38,082 nt of DNA, from contig JAKSLZ010000021.1 of the NCBI GenBank assembly GCA_024400935.1, positions 1 to 38,082 of the forward strand, given 5' to 3'. This DNA comes from Muribaculaceae bacterium (lineage in GTDB: Bacteria > Bacteroidota > Bacteroidia > Bacteroidales > Muribaculaceae). Positions within the stretch are counted from its first letter, which is position 1, and every line of letters begins with the position of its first letter. Positions 16,077 to 26,240 of this stretch are shown piece by piece. Below the pieces are notes generated by a model. It was not told the DNA's origin. It saw nothing but the letters and a program-made list of their open reading frames with translations, and did not search any database. Made by a program: the position numbers and the translations under genes.

Positions 16077-18272
16077 TTAATGCTTGTCGCTCATGTAGAA
16101 CTCCAGTGTGCCGCCAGCCATGATGTCGCGGTGGTCGATGTAGGGTTTCTTGTACGGTTTGCCGTTGAGGCGTATCGACTTGATGTAGATATTTTTAGTA
16201 CTATTATTATGAGCGACAATTTCAAACTTGCCTCCAGGTACTTTGATTGTTGCTTTGTCCAATAGGGGAGAACCAAAGTAGTAGCGTCCTCCAGCAGGTT
16301 CTACCTGATAGAATCCCATTGCAGAGAGAATGTACCATGCCGACATCTGGCCCACGTCCTCATTGCCACACAGACCTTCCACTCCATCGTTATACATCGT
16401 TGTTAAAACTTCGCGCACACGCTCAGCTGCCTTCCATGGTTGACCGAGCATGGTGTACATATATATAATGTGGTGGCTGGGTTCGTTGCCATGTACATAT
16501 TGGCCAATAAATCCACTCATATCAGGAGCCGCTTCTTTTCCAATATCACCAGTAACTACGAAAAGAGAATCAAGTTTACTGATTAATTTTTTCTTGCTAC
16601 CGAAGCATTCTACAAGACCATTTACATCATGAGGTACAAGCCAGGTATATTGCCAGGCATTACCCTCACAATACTCGTCGGCTTGATGATGCTGGATAAA
16701 CGGATCAAACGGAGTCTTGAAGTTTCCATTTCCATCAACTGCACGCATGAAGTTTGTTTTATTGTCAAACAAGCGCTTATACTGCTTGCTACGGCGCATG
16801 TATTCCACATATTCCTTGTTGTGGCCCAGTTTTTTAGCTGCTTGTGCTACAGCCCAGTCGGCAAGGCAATATTCAAGCTCAAATGCAACGCTCTCAGCCT
16901 TCATCGAGTCACAGGGAATGTAACCCAGAGTGCGGTGCCACTTCTGTCCACGCTCGTCGAGATTGGTGCTGTGGATCATTGCCTCGAATGCATCCTCATA
17001 GCTAAATCCCTTGTATCCCTTGAGGATAGCATCAGCAACCACCGGTACACCGGGATAGCCCACCATGCAGTTGGTCTCGCGTGCCATGAGGTGCCAGATG
17101 GGGAGTTTTCCGTTTTCCTTGCGGATGGTAATCATCGTGTTGATGATGTCGGGCATCATCTCGGGATGGATAATAGTCATTAATGGATGTGCGGCTCTAT
17201 AGGTGTCCCACAGGCTGAAGGTGGTATAGTTTACAAAGCCCGGGGTGGTGTGGTTCACATGGTCGCTGCCATGATAGTCTCCATTAACATCACACATTAC
17301 AGACGGGGCAATCATGGTGTGGAACATAGCGGTGTAGAAGCATCGCTTGGTGTGGATGTCTTCGGTTTCAATCTTGATTCTGGACAGCTGAGCGTTCCAT
17401 GCATTGCGTGCCTGTTCACGCACAGCCTCAAACTGCCAACCATGCTGTTCGGTATCAAGGTTTAGCGCAGCGCCCTCAATCGATGTAGCCGATGTGCCCA
17501 CCTTCAACATGATAACTTCTCCCTCGGTTGTTTCAAAGTCAAAGCGTCCATACACGGCCTTCTCTTCAAGAGTGGTGTTGCTCTTCTCCTCATTATTATA
17601 TATAAGGTGTGCAGCCTTGAACGGGCGTGAGAACACTGCCTTGAAATACACGGGATGGTTCCATGACCATCCGGTACTGCGTCGGTATCCCACAATCGTT
17701 GAGTCGTTTACTACAGTGATTTGGCTCGAAGTGACCTCATCCCATCCACCGCCGTTCTCAAGGTCAAAAACTATTGCGCTCTCCTTGCTCTTGGGGAAAG
17801 TGTAGCGATGCAGGCCGGTGCGCATCGTGGCGGTGAGTTCGGCATCAATGCCATAGCGTGTAAGGAAAGCCCTGTAGTAGCCCGACTGGGCAACCTCGCG
17901 GCTACGGTCTTGGTAAGACCACAGACCCGTCTTACAGTCCTTGGTATTACCTCTCGCATACTTCACCTCGCCCACAACCGGCATCACAGTGATGTCATGC
18001 AGGTCGCCTATGCCTGTGCCGTTGAGCTGAGTGTGCGAGAAACCGATGACGGTGGAGTCACTGCGGTTATATCCAGAGCACCACGGCCACTCCTGCGGCA
18101 CGCTAGTGGGACCAAGCTGCACGAACCCGAACGGCACGTTAGCACCCACAAACACATGTCCTGTACCTGCCGACCCAATCAAAGGGTCAACATATCGGGT
18201 ATAATCTTCAACAGCCCAAGCCTGAGCCACAGCGATAACTGACAGTAGGGTAGAAAATAAACGAGTCTTCAT
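16077..18272 (-). CDS. second exported GH92 family glycosidase
   Basis: A 731-aa GH92 enzyme with signal peptide MKTRLFSTLLSVIAVAQAWA. The N-terminal sandwich begins DYTRYVDPLIGSAGTGHVF, and IGFSHTQLNGTGIGDL is strongly conserved in the family. The probable acid is E536 (CEGNAWQYTWLVPHD); the second catalytic block reads CGNEDVGQMSAWYI (N637, D639), where the neighbouring paralogue has GDEDNGQ. This asparagine form is also common in GH92, so the two enzymes probably prefer different linkages rather than one being inactive. The gene is transcribed toward its paralogue and starts about 90 bp after the mutB stop, behind that operon's terminator. I could not place a promoter with confidence. Confidence 0.93.
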   Translation of the reverse strand: MKTRLFSTLLSVIAVAQAWAVEDYTRYVDPLIGSAGTGHVFVGANVPFGFVQLGPTSVPQEWPWCSGYNRSDSTVIGFSHTQLNGTGIGDLHDITVMPVVGEVKYARGNTKDCKTGLWSYQDRSREVAQSGYYRAFLTRYGIDAELTATMRTGLHRYTFPKSKESAIVFDLENGGGWDEVTSSQITVVNDSTIVGYRRSTGWSWNHPVYFKAVFSRPFKAAHLIYNNEEKSNTTLEEKAVYGRFDFETTEGEVIMLKVGTSATSIEGAALNLDTEQHGWQFEAVREQARNAWNAQLSRIKIETEDIHTKRCFYTAMFHTMIAPSVMCDVNGDYHGSDHVNHTTPGFVNYTTFSLWDTYRAAHPLMTIIHPEMMPDIINTMITIRKENGKLPIWHLMARETNCMVGYPGVPVVADAILKGYKGFSYEDAFEAMIHSTNLDERGQKWHRTLGYIPCDSMKAESVAFELEYCLADWAVAQAAKKLGHNKEYVEYMRRSKQYKRLFDNKTNFMRAVDGNGNFKTPFDPFIQHHQADEYCEGNAWQYTWLVPHDVNGLVECFGSKKKLISKLDSLFVVTGDIGKEAAPDMSGFIGQYVHGNEPSHHIIYMYTMLGQPWKAAERVREVLTTMYNDGVEGLCGNEDVGQMSAWYILSAMGFYQVEPAGGRYYFGSPLLDKATIKVPGGKFEIVAHNNSTKNIYIKSIRLNGKPYKKPYIDHRDIMAGGTLEFYMSDKH

Positions 18273-18299
18273 ATGTGTAAAGTATGCTTTTTATTAAAA

Positions 18300-18332
18300 A
18301 TGACTGCGGTAACAGTGCGCTACCGCAGTCAT
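18300..18332 (-). terminator. terminator of the mutA-mutB operon
   Basis: ATGACTGCGGTA (18300-18311) pairs with TACCGCAGTCAT (18321-18332), 12 bp, 9-nt loop. On the minus strand it is followed by TTTTTAATAAAAAG. It lies 30 bp after the mutB stop. Confidence 0.88.
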
Positions 18333-18362
18333 ATGTTAAGGTTTAATAATCAATGGTGTTGA

Positions 18363-20513
<2,151 letters not shown>

Positions 20514-20516
20514 CTG

Positions 20517-22343
20517 TTATTTTAAAAGTTTTGCATTGAAAGCTTTAAGTGAACTTAATACATTTGTACGCACGTTGATGAAGTTAGTAACACCCATCTC
20601 CTTGAACTCGTCGGTCTCGGGACCTGCGAGCACGAGCTCTGCCTTGCCGTCGAGCAGCTTAACAGCCTCGGGGATGAGAGTGGGATACTCGTCGTCGCTA
20701 GAGCACAGAACAACGATGTCAGCGTTCTGCTCCATAGCAGCGTTCACACCTTCTTCAACAGTCTTGAAACCGTTGTTGTCGATGAGCTTATAACCAGCGC
20801 ATGCGAAGAAGTTGTCAGAGAACTGAGCACGAGCAAGACGCATAGCCAGGTTACCGATAGTGAGCATGAATACAACGGGCTGCTTAGCTGCCTTCTCGGT
20901 TGCGAGACGAATCTCTTCGAACTCTTCGCCCAGACGCTTGTCGTTAAGCTTAACCTCGCCTTCCTCACAAGCGCATTCGCACTTGCACTCACACTTAGCA
21001 GCAGCCTTGTCGCCTGCAACCTCAGTGAAGTTGGGGAACTGGTTAGTACCCAGGAGCTGCTCGCGGCGCTTAGCAACCTTGCCGAAGCGGTCCTTAGCGC
21101 TAGCGTTAACAGCAGCAACAACCTCGGCTACAGCAGCGTTGAAACCACCCTTATCCTCAACGTCGAGGAAGAGCTTCCAACCTTCCTGTGCCAGCGATGC
21201 GGTGAGCATCTCGATGTAGTAAGAACCACCGGCGGGGTCAACTACCTTGTCGAGGTGGCTCTCTTCGCGCAGCAGGATCTGCTGGTTGCGAGCGATGCGC
21301 TCTGAGAAATCGTCGCTCTTCTGGTAGGGAGCGTCGAAGGGAACAACCACGATTGAATCAACACAACCCAGAGCAGCGCTCATGGCCTCGGTCTGTGAAC
21401 GGAGGAGGTTAACGTGTGAGTCAAACAGAGTCTGGTTGAACTTAGAAGTCTCGGCGTTTACGACCATCTTGCAAGCACATTCGCACTCGGGCTTGTACTC
21501 CTTAACGATCTGAGCCCACAGCTGACGAGCAGCGCGGAACTTAGCGATCTCCATGAAGTAGATGGTAGATACACCCATGTTGAATTTAATGCGGTGAGCA
21601 ACCTCGTCGGCGCTGAAGCCAGCCTCGGTCATCATTGCCATCCACTCGTTACCCCATGAGAGAGCGTAACCGAGCTCCTGGTAGATGTAAGCACCTGCAT
21701 TGGTGAGATTCTTTGTGTTTACGCTCAGAACCTTGAGGCCCTTAACGTCCTTAACAGCGTTGAGCAGCTCGGTAGCCATAGCCTTCACGTCACCGGGGAA
21801 AGCTACACCGTGCTTAAACTGACGCTTGAAGGGATCGAAGTCGATTGAACCCTTGAAAGTCTCCTCGCAGCCAGCAGCCTTAACGAGTTCAACGAGCTCG
21901 GTTGCATAGCCCAGGGCGCACTTGGGACAGCACATGATGTTGATCTCACATGCGGGCAGATAGATGCCCTTGAGGAGGTCAGCAAGCTTAACGTCGCCGT
22001 TAACCTTGAAACCCAGAGAGTCGATGCCCTTGTTGAGCACGTCGAGAGCCTTAGCGTTAGCCTCAGCTACATCCTCAACAACGATGTCCTGGCGTGACAG
22101 CCAGTCGTTGTTAGTGCGTGTACCACGTACGAAGGGATACTCACCAGGAAGTGATTCTGTTGCTTTCAAGTTCTCGATGTCAACGCCACGGTAGAGGGGC
22201 TGAACGTCGAAACCTTCGTTTGTTCGCCATATCATTTTCTTTGCGAAGTCTGCACCTTTAAGGTCAACCTCGGCTTTCGCGCGCCACTCCTCAGGAGAGA
22301 CGGGAGGAAACATGTCGAACAGTTTTTGTCTTGTTTCTGCCAT
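20517..22343 (-). CDS. mutA: methylmalonyl-CoA mutase small subunit with Cys-rich insertions
   Basis: Non-catalytic partner of MutB in the heterodimeric methylmalonyl-CoA mutase, 608 aa. The barrel part is recognisable (PLYRGVDIENL, QELGYALSWGNEWMA, LDKVVDPAGGSYYIE, QLLGTNQFPNF), and the C-terminal Rossmann-like domain lacks the DxHxxG cobalt-ligand motif, as is normal for the small subunit. The odd part is cysteine: CCPKC at 138-142, CECAC at 287-291, and CECKCECAC at 451-459 in the linker between barrel and C-terminal domain. Nine residues with five Cys in strict alternation look like a metal or Fe-S site or a redox switch. Codons at these sites are ordinary. It is the first gene of a two-gene operon with mutB. 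Confidence 0.95.
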   Translation of the reverse strand: MAETRQKLFDMFPPVSPEEWRAKAEVDLKGADFAKKMIWRTNEGFDVQPLYRGVDIENLKATESLPGEYPFVRGTRTNNDWLSRQDIVVEDVAEANAKALDVLNKGIDSLGFKVNGDVKLADLLKGIYLPACEINIMCCPKCALGYATELVELVKAAGCEETFKGSIDFDPFKRQFKHGVAFPGDVKAMATELLNAVKDVKGLKVLSVNTKNLTNAGAYIYQELGYALSWGNEWMAMMTEAGFSADEVAHRIKFNMGVSTIYFMEIAKFRAARQLWAQIVKEYKPECECACKMVVNAETSKFNQTLFDSHVNLLRSQTEAMSAALGCVDSIVVVPFDAPYQKSDDFSERIARNQQILLREESHLDKVVDPAGGSYYIEMLTASLAQEGWKLFLDVEDKGGFNAAVAEVVAAVNASAKDRFGKVAKRREQLLGTNQFPNFTEVAGDKAAAKCECKCECACEEGEVKLNDKRLGEEFEEIRLATEKAAKQPVVFMLTIGNLAMRLARAQFSDNFFACAGYKLIDNNGFKTVEEGVNAAMEQNADIVVLCSSDDEYPTLIPEAVKLLDGKAELVLAGPETDEFKEMGVTNFINVRTNVLSSLKAFNAKLLK

Positions 22344-22416
22344 AAGAATTTTTGATTAATTATATAGTAACAAAATATTTTTAAACTGTTGTTGTCAGTT
22401 GTCTATTTAAAACATG

Positions 22417-22424
22417 CAAATTTA
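22417..22424 (-). promoter_or_regulatory. candidate -7 box for mutAB
   Basis: TAAATTTG on the minus strand, about 75 nt before the mutA ATG at 22343. There is no well-spaced TTTG partner. The 286-bp divergent gap 22344-22630 otherwise holds the promoter at 22560-22591 and AT-rich sequence. Confidence 0.45.
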
Positions 22425-22559
22425 CAAATAATTCTTTGAATTATCCCTATCCAAGCGTCTATATTTTACTATAATTTTACAAGGTGGGCATGTTTTAAGG
22501 TTTTATACAGTAAAGCGGATGCTTAAGGGCATTTCAATGTCTGTTTTTGGCTCATGTTT

Positions 22560-22591
22560 TTTGGCAGGCTTTAAAAAAAATATTACCTTTG
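22560..22591 (+). promoter_or_regulatory. promoter of the BPL_N-type gene
   Basis: TTTG (22560-22563), 20 nt, TACCTTTG (22584-22591): a full match to the Bacteroidetes promoter. It lies 39 nt before the ATG at 22631. Confidence 0.8.
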
Positions 22592-22630
22592 TAGTTACAT
22601 TATAAACTTTAAAAACTATATTTGGATTTC

Positions 22631-23893
22631 ATGAAAAAACTAGCTTGTGTTTTTCTCTCGGTTTTGCCATTGGTTTCATCCTTTAATGTCAGTGCCCAGG
22701 AACAACCACGCACCGATGTACCTAACAGATGCTTCTACAAAGACATCTTCTTTGATTGTGGCATAGGACTGACAACGATGGATTCGTTACCTGTTGCATC
22801 AAAGCTGAATTTATCGATTGAAAAGATGGGGTATAATAGCAGAGAAGAATCAAAGCTTCAAAACGAGATTTTGTCAGGATCCCTTGATGACTGGAACGGT
22901 CATTTGTTATGGCCTGATGGCTCACCCCGATTTAAAGTATTGATTCTTGATGGAGGCAACTCCCAGACCCACGGCTCTTCAATAGGCGAAGATGGTCGTC
23001 GTCGCATGCGTGAGTTTTATGAAAATGGTGGCTCGTATGTTGGCAGCTGTGCAGGTTCTATAATCACATGTGAGGGATTTGAGGGACAAGCGTGTCCTTA
23101 TTATCTCAAAATTTGGCCTAATAAATTCAGACACACAGGTAAAGACCAAACCCGCACAGGCATGATTATCGAGAATAATTCCCCATTGCTTAAATATACT
23201 GATTTTGGAGGAGCTTTGTATGTGTCTGGCGTACGCCACAACCAGGGTAACTTCCCTGATATTATTCCCGAAGGTGGTGAAGTGCTTGCTCGTTTTGATA
23301 TCCCCACGGCTAAGAAAATGCACAACCAGCCGTCAATTGTCGCTTACAAGAAAAACACTAACACAGGGCGATTAGTTTTGACGGGTTCTCATCCAGAGGA
23401 AGTTACTGAAGGTGAAATCCTTGATCTTTATTCTGCGATGGTGCAGTATGCCATTGATGGCGTGGGAATGACTAAAATAAAAGGATTCCTGGAGAATGGG
23501 GTAGAGCGCAATATGAACAAATACACCTATGAGCAAGATCCCGCCTTTACCCGCATTGGCGACCAGCAATGTCATCACTTTGCTGTTAATTTGCCCGAAG
23601 GCGCTCGTAATGTGACATTTACCCTAGAGGGTGCTGAGGGTTCGCACATGACTCTTGCAATATGTAAAGACACCTACGCTTATGAAGACTGCGCCGACAT
23701 CATAGCCAACCATGAGGGTGCGTTCCAAACATTCACCTTGCCCAAGCCTAAAGCAGGGTTGTGGTATGTGTGTGTTAAATGTCTGGACTCGGTTGAGGCT
23801 TATCTTCAAGGACCTGCGCATTTTTACAAAAAAACTGCCATTGAAGACCTCCTCAATGGCGTGCCTTACACTGTCAAAGTGTCTTGGGAATAA
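22631..23893 (+). CDS. exported BPL_N/class I amidotransferase-fold protein
   Basis: A 420-aa protein with a signal peptide (MKKLACVFLSVLPLVSSFNVSAQ). Residues about 30-275 resemble the BPL_N domain, a class I glutamine-amidotransferase-like fold: FKVLILDGGNSQTHG and the nucleophile elbow YVGSCAGS with C140, followed by an SGVRHNQGNFP region and TGSHPEE. Residues about 305-405 look like a beta-rich, pre-peptidase-C-like domain (FAVNLPEGARNVTFTLEGAE...). The catalytic reaction is unknown; an amidase or protease-like thiol chemistry in the periplasm is possible. An in-frame TTG at 22622 exists, but the ATG at 22631 starts the signal peptide. It stands alone, divergent from mutAB and convergent with yraN, 32 bp apart. 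Confidence 0.75.
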   Translation: MKKLACVFLSVLPLVSSFNVSAQEQPRTDVPNRCFYKDIFFDCGIGLTTMDSLPVASKLNLSIEKMGYNSREESKLQNEILSGSLDDWNGHLLWPDGSPRFKVLILDGGNSQTHGSSIGEDGRRRMREFYENGGSYVGSCAGSIITCEGFEGQACPYYLKIWPNKFRHTGKDQTRTGMIIENNSPLLKYTDFGGALYVSGVRHNQGNFPDIIPEGGEVLARFDIPTAKKMHNQPSIVAYKKNTNTGRLVLTGSHPEEVTEGEILDLYSAMVQYAIDGVGMTKIKGFLENGVERNMNKYTYEQDPAFTRIGDQQCHHFAVNLPEGARNVTFTLEGAEGSHMTLAICKDTYAYEDCADIIANHEGAFQTFTLPKPKAGLWYVCVKCLDSVEAYLQGPAHFYKKTAIEDLLNGVPYTVKVSWE

Positions 23894-23925
23894 GTATATA
23901 TGAACTTTCAAGATAAAGATTGTGG

Positions 23926-24306
23926 TCACCTGTAAGTGCGCAATCTTGGTACAAATGCTTTGGGAATGTAGTTGATCTTAAAGTCAACTGGATTCCCAAT
24001 TACTATTATTACATCATACTGTATTCCGCACTTTAGTTGGTAGTGTCGCAAATATCCGTTAGCCGCATTGATAAGGTTGCGTTGTTTAGACAGCGTAACC
24101 GCTTTCATAGGGTCAAAACGAGCATCGCTGGTGCGTGTCTTGACTTCCACAATGTGCAATGTGTTTGTTTGGGGGTTGTGAGCTACAATGTCTATTTCAA
24201 GATGTCCCAAACGCCAGTTTGTCTCACGTATTGTCATCCCCTTTGTGATGAGCAGTTCGCATGCAGCTTGTTCGCCAGCCTGTCCCAGTTCGTTGTGTCT
24301 TGCCAT
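23926..24306 (-). CDS. yraN: YraN/UPF0102 family nuclease-like protein
   Basis: A 126-aa member of the UPF0102 (YraN) family, a restriction-endonuclease-like fold. The characteristic order is visible: N-terminal GQAGEQAACELLITKGM (about 8-24), then W..GHLEIDIVAHNP with the acidic ExD pair, and HIVEVKTRTS, the ExK half of the PD-(D/E)xK active site. Length is normal. Family members are thought to act in DNA processing, but the role is not firmly established. It lies 12 bp after the gene at 24319-24849 and is probably co-transcribed from the -7 box at 24872-24879. Confidence 0.9.
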   Translation of the reverse strand: MARHNELGQAGEQAACELLITKGMTIRETNWRLGHLEIDIVAHNPQTNTLHIVEVKTRTSDARFDPMKAVTLSKQRNLINAANGYLRHYQLKCGIQYDVIIVIGNPVDFKINYIPKAFVPRLRTYR

Positions 24307-24318
24307 GATCTTCTAGCG

Positions 24319-24849
24319 TTATTTTGAGTTAATGAATTGCATGATGTCTCGTTGCTCATCACCCTCTATTTCAGCCATTTTTATATCCTCACGCAAAAGG
24401 ATACAAGTACCATCATAGTTACCGGTGCTGTCATAAGCCTCAAGCTTGACAATATCGTCATTGAGCGAGATGATGAAGCCGTTTCTCTTGCGGCCGTACA
24501 AACACTCAAGCCCTATCATCAACTTGTTCTTTTTGCATATATCCAGAAAAACATCCAAGATATCCAGGTCATTCCAGTAACCTCTGGGAAAATCGTGTTT
24601 TGTCTCATTGGTTTCTAATACTTTACTCAAACCTTTGAGATAGACGGTGTCATAACATATTTGGGTTATTGGATTAATACTCATCACCTGGTATCCTAGA
24701 CATTTGCCATTGGGGCCATAGCTCTTAATCAGGATCTCATCATCTGTGCAAGTAATTATTCTGCCCACAAAGAAAGAATCCTCGTCGGCATTGTTGTATA
24801 TCTCGACGAGCACATTGTTTTGGCATATTTTTTTGATTTCTTCAATCAT
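24319..24849 (-). CDS. unknown protein with two internal beta-rich repeats
   Basis: A 176-aa protein I do not recognise. It has no signal peptide or membrane segment and is rich in Ile, Asp and Lys. It contains an internal duplication: ICQNNVLVEIY, then GRIITCTDDEILIKSYGPNG (first half) match ICKKNKLMIGLE, then GFIISLNDDIVKLEAYDSTG (second half). Each copy looks like a small Sm/SH3-like beta barrel in which a basic or polar strand alternates with a Gly turn (PNGK, STGNY). It is probably cytoplasmic. It is upstream of yraN with a 12-bp gap and has its own -7 box. A regulatory or nucleic-acid-binding role would be a guess. Confidence 0.8.
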   Translation of the reverse strand: MIEEIKKICQNNVLVEIYNNADEDSFFVGRIITCTDDEILIKSYGPNGKCLGYQVMSINPITQICYDTVYLKGLSKVLETNETKHDFPRGYWNDLDILDVFLDICKKNKLMIGLECLYGRKRNGFIISLNDDIVKLEAYDSTGNYDGTCILLREDIKMAEIEGDEQRDIMQFINSK

Positions 24850-24871
24850 TGCATTTGTAGTTAATACGATG

Positions 24872-24879
24872 CAAATATA
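24872..24879 (-). promoter_or_regulatory. -7 box for the unknown gene and yraN
   Basis: TATATTTG on the minus strand, 22 nt before the ATG at 24849; matches TAnnTTTG. Confidence 0.5.
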
Positions 24880-24908
24880 CTAAAATAATTTTATATAACA
24901 GAAAAAAC

Positions 24909-24936
24909 AAAGGCCGACACATTAGTATCGACCTTT
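24909..24936 (-). terminator. terminator of tRNA-Met
   Basis: AAAGGCCGA (24909-24917) and TCGACCTTT (24928-24936) form a stem with one mismatch, followed on the minus strand by TTTGTTTTTTCTG. It lies 6 nt beyond the tRNA 3' end. Confidence 0.75.
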
Positions 24937-24941
24937 CAACG

Positions 24942-25015
24942 TAGCGGGACTGAGAATTGAACTCAGGACCTCCGGGTTATGAATCCGACGCTCTAACCAT
25001 CTGAGCTATCCCGCC
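24942..25015 (-). tRNA. tRNA-Met (CAT), probably elongator
   Basis: A 74-nt cloverleaf: acceptor GGCGGGA with TCCCGCT (closing G-U pair), D-arm GCTC...GAGC, anticodon loop ATTCATAA with CAT at 24979-24981, and T-arm CTGAGTTCAATTCTCAG. The CCA end is not encoded. G1-U72 rather than a C1-A72 mismatch argues against initiator tRNA. A CAT anticodon could also be tRNA-Ile2 (lysidine-modified), which cannot be excluded by eye. Confidence 0.93.
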
Positions 25016-25033
25016 ATTTCCGTTTTGCGAGTG

Positions 25034-25041
25034 CAAAGGTA
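25034..25041 (-). promoter_or_regulatory. -7 box for tRNA-Met
   Basis: TACCTTTG on the minus strand, 18 nt before the tRNA 5' end. It lies between the prs terminator and the tRNA, so the tRNA is an independent unit. Confidence 0.65.
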
Positions 25042-25110
25042 GCACTTTTTTCTGAACTGTGCAACTATTTGCGTAAAATATTTAAATTTATATGCTAAAA
25101 TAAATACAAA

Positions 25111-25139
25111 AGAGCCGTTTTTGCAATGAAAACGGCTCT
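25111..25139 (-). terminator. terminator of prs
   Basis: AGAGCCGTTTT (25111-25121) and AAAACGGCTCT (25129-25139), 11-bp perfect stem, 7-nt loop, followed on the minus strand by TTTTGTATTTATTTTAG. It lies 23 bp after the prs stop. Confidence 0.9.
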
Positions 25140-25162
25140 CGTAATTATTGTTCCAGCTCTTG

Positions 25163-26098
25163 TTATTTAAAAAGGTATTGTGAGCTGATAGATTCGTTGT
25201 TCAATACTCGCTTGATTGTGCCAGCAAAAAGGTCAGCGACATTGAGTATGGTAGCTTTGGGGCACTTGCTGTTGTCAAACGGGAACGAGTTAGTTAGAAT
25301 CACTTCGTCAAGAACGCTGTTAGTGATTTTCTCGGCAGCATTGCCGCTCATTACTGCGTGTGATGCGAGAGCCCTTACACTCTTTGCTCCGTTGTCCTTC
25401 ATCAGTTGTGCTGCTTTGCAGATGGTTCCGCCAGTATCGATCATGTCGTCAATGATGATGACGTTCTTGTCGGTTACATCACCGATGATTGTCATCTTGT
25501 CAACCACATTGGCTGCGGCCCTCTGCTTGTGGCACAGTACCAGAGGCACATCAAAATACTTAGCATATGAGTTTGCACGTTTTGCACCGCCCACGTCGGG
25601 ACTTGCAATCACCATGTTTTCCAGATTCATGCTCTGGATGTAGGGTACAAAGATCGTTGATGCATAGAGGTGGTTTACCGGCACATCAAAGAATCCTTGA
25701 ATTTGGTCAGCGTGCAGGTCCATTGTGAGGATACTTGTCACTCCGGCTGCACTCAACAAGTCGGCAACGAGTTTTGAAGCGATAGAAACACGGGGCTTGT
25801 CCTTGCGGTCTTGTCTTGCCCAACCGAAATAGGGGATTACTGCATTAACTGATTTTGCCGACGCTCTTTTAGCAGCGTCAATCATCAGCAGCAACTCCAT
25901 AAGGTTATCACAATTGGGGAAGGTAGATTGAACCAGATAGACGTCAACGCCTCTCACTGATTCCTCGAAACAAACTTCAAACTCGCCGTCGGCGAAATGG
26001 GAAATGTTCATTTTGCCAAGCTCTATGCCCAAAGCGTGGGCAATGTCCTCGGCAACATAACGGGATTTGGTCCCTGAGAAAACTTTAAAAGTACTCAT
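25163..26098 (-). CDS. prs: ribose-phosphate pyrophosphokinase
   Basis: Makes PRPP from ribose 5-phosphate and ATP for nucleotide, histidine and tryptophan synthesis. The protein is 311 aa, normal length. Motifs are FSGTKSRYVAEDIAHALG at the N-terminus, the ATP loop YFGWARQDRKDKPR, the Mg/ribose-phosphate site MDLHADQIQGFFD, and the PRPP-binding loop IIIDDMIDTGGTI. It is a single-gene unit with a -7 box upstream and a strong terminator downstream. It is followed by tRNA-Met under its own promoter. Confidence 0.97.
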   Translation of the reverse strand: MSTFKVFSGTKSRYVAEDIAHALGIELGKMNISHFADGEFEVCFEESVRGVDVYLVQSTFPNCDNLMELLLMIDAAKRASAKSVNAVIPYFGWARQDRKDKPRVSIASKLVADLLSAAGVTSILTMDLHADQIQGFFDVPVNHLYASTIFVPYIQSMNLENMVIASPDVGGAKRANSYAKYFDVPLVLCHKQRAAANVVDKMTIIGDVTDKNVIIIDDMIDTGGTICKAAQLMKDNGAKSVRALASHAVMSGNAAEKITNSVLDEVILTNSFPFDNSKCPKATILNVADLFAGTIKRVLNNESISSQYLFK

Positions 26099-26125
26099 AA
26101 GTTGATTGAGGGATTAAACTTGGTG

Positions 26126-26133
26126 CAAAGGTA
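26126..26133 (-). promoter_or_regulatory. -7 box for prs
   Basis: TACCTTTG on the minus strand, 27 nt before the prs ATG. The -33 element is not clear. Confidence 0.6.
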
Positions 26134-26240
26134 CAAAATTATAACGTGCTTACCTAATTTTTTAGGGTTAAACTATCTCTAAAAAACAAAAACCGTTTCC
26201 TTATACTTGGTTGCCACGACCACAGCTGCAGGGCTTACCC

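Noticed and set aside
22344-22630. Cobalamin riboswitch expected before mutAB
   Set aside because: No B12-box-like conserved segment or multistem leader was seen; the gap is AT-rich and the mutA leader is about 70 nt.
24942-25015. Initiator tRNA-fMet
   Set aside because: The first pair is G-U rather than the C-A mismatch of initiator tRNAs.
26099-26240. Terminator after the GH13 gene
   Set aside because: Only a weak AACC/GGTT pairing before a T-run; not convincing enough to call.
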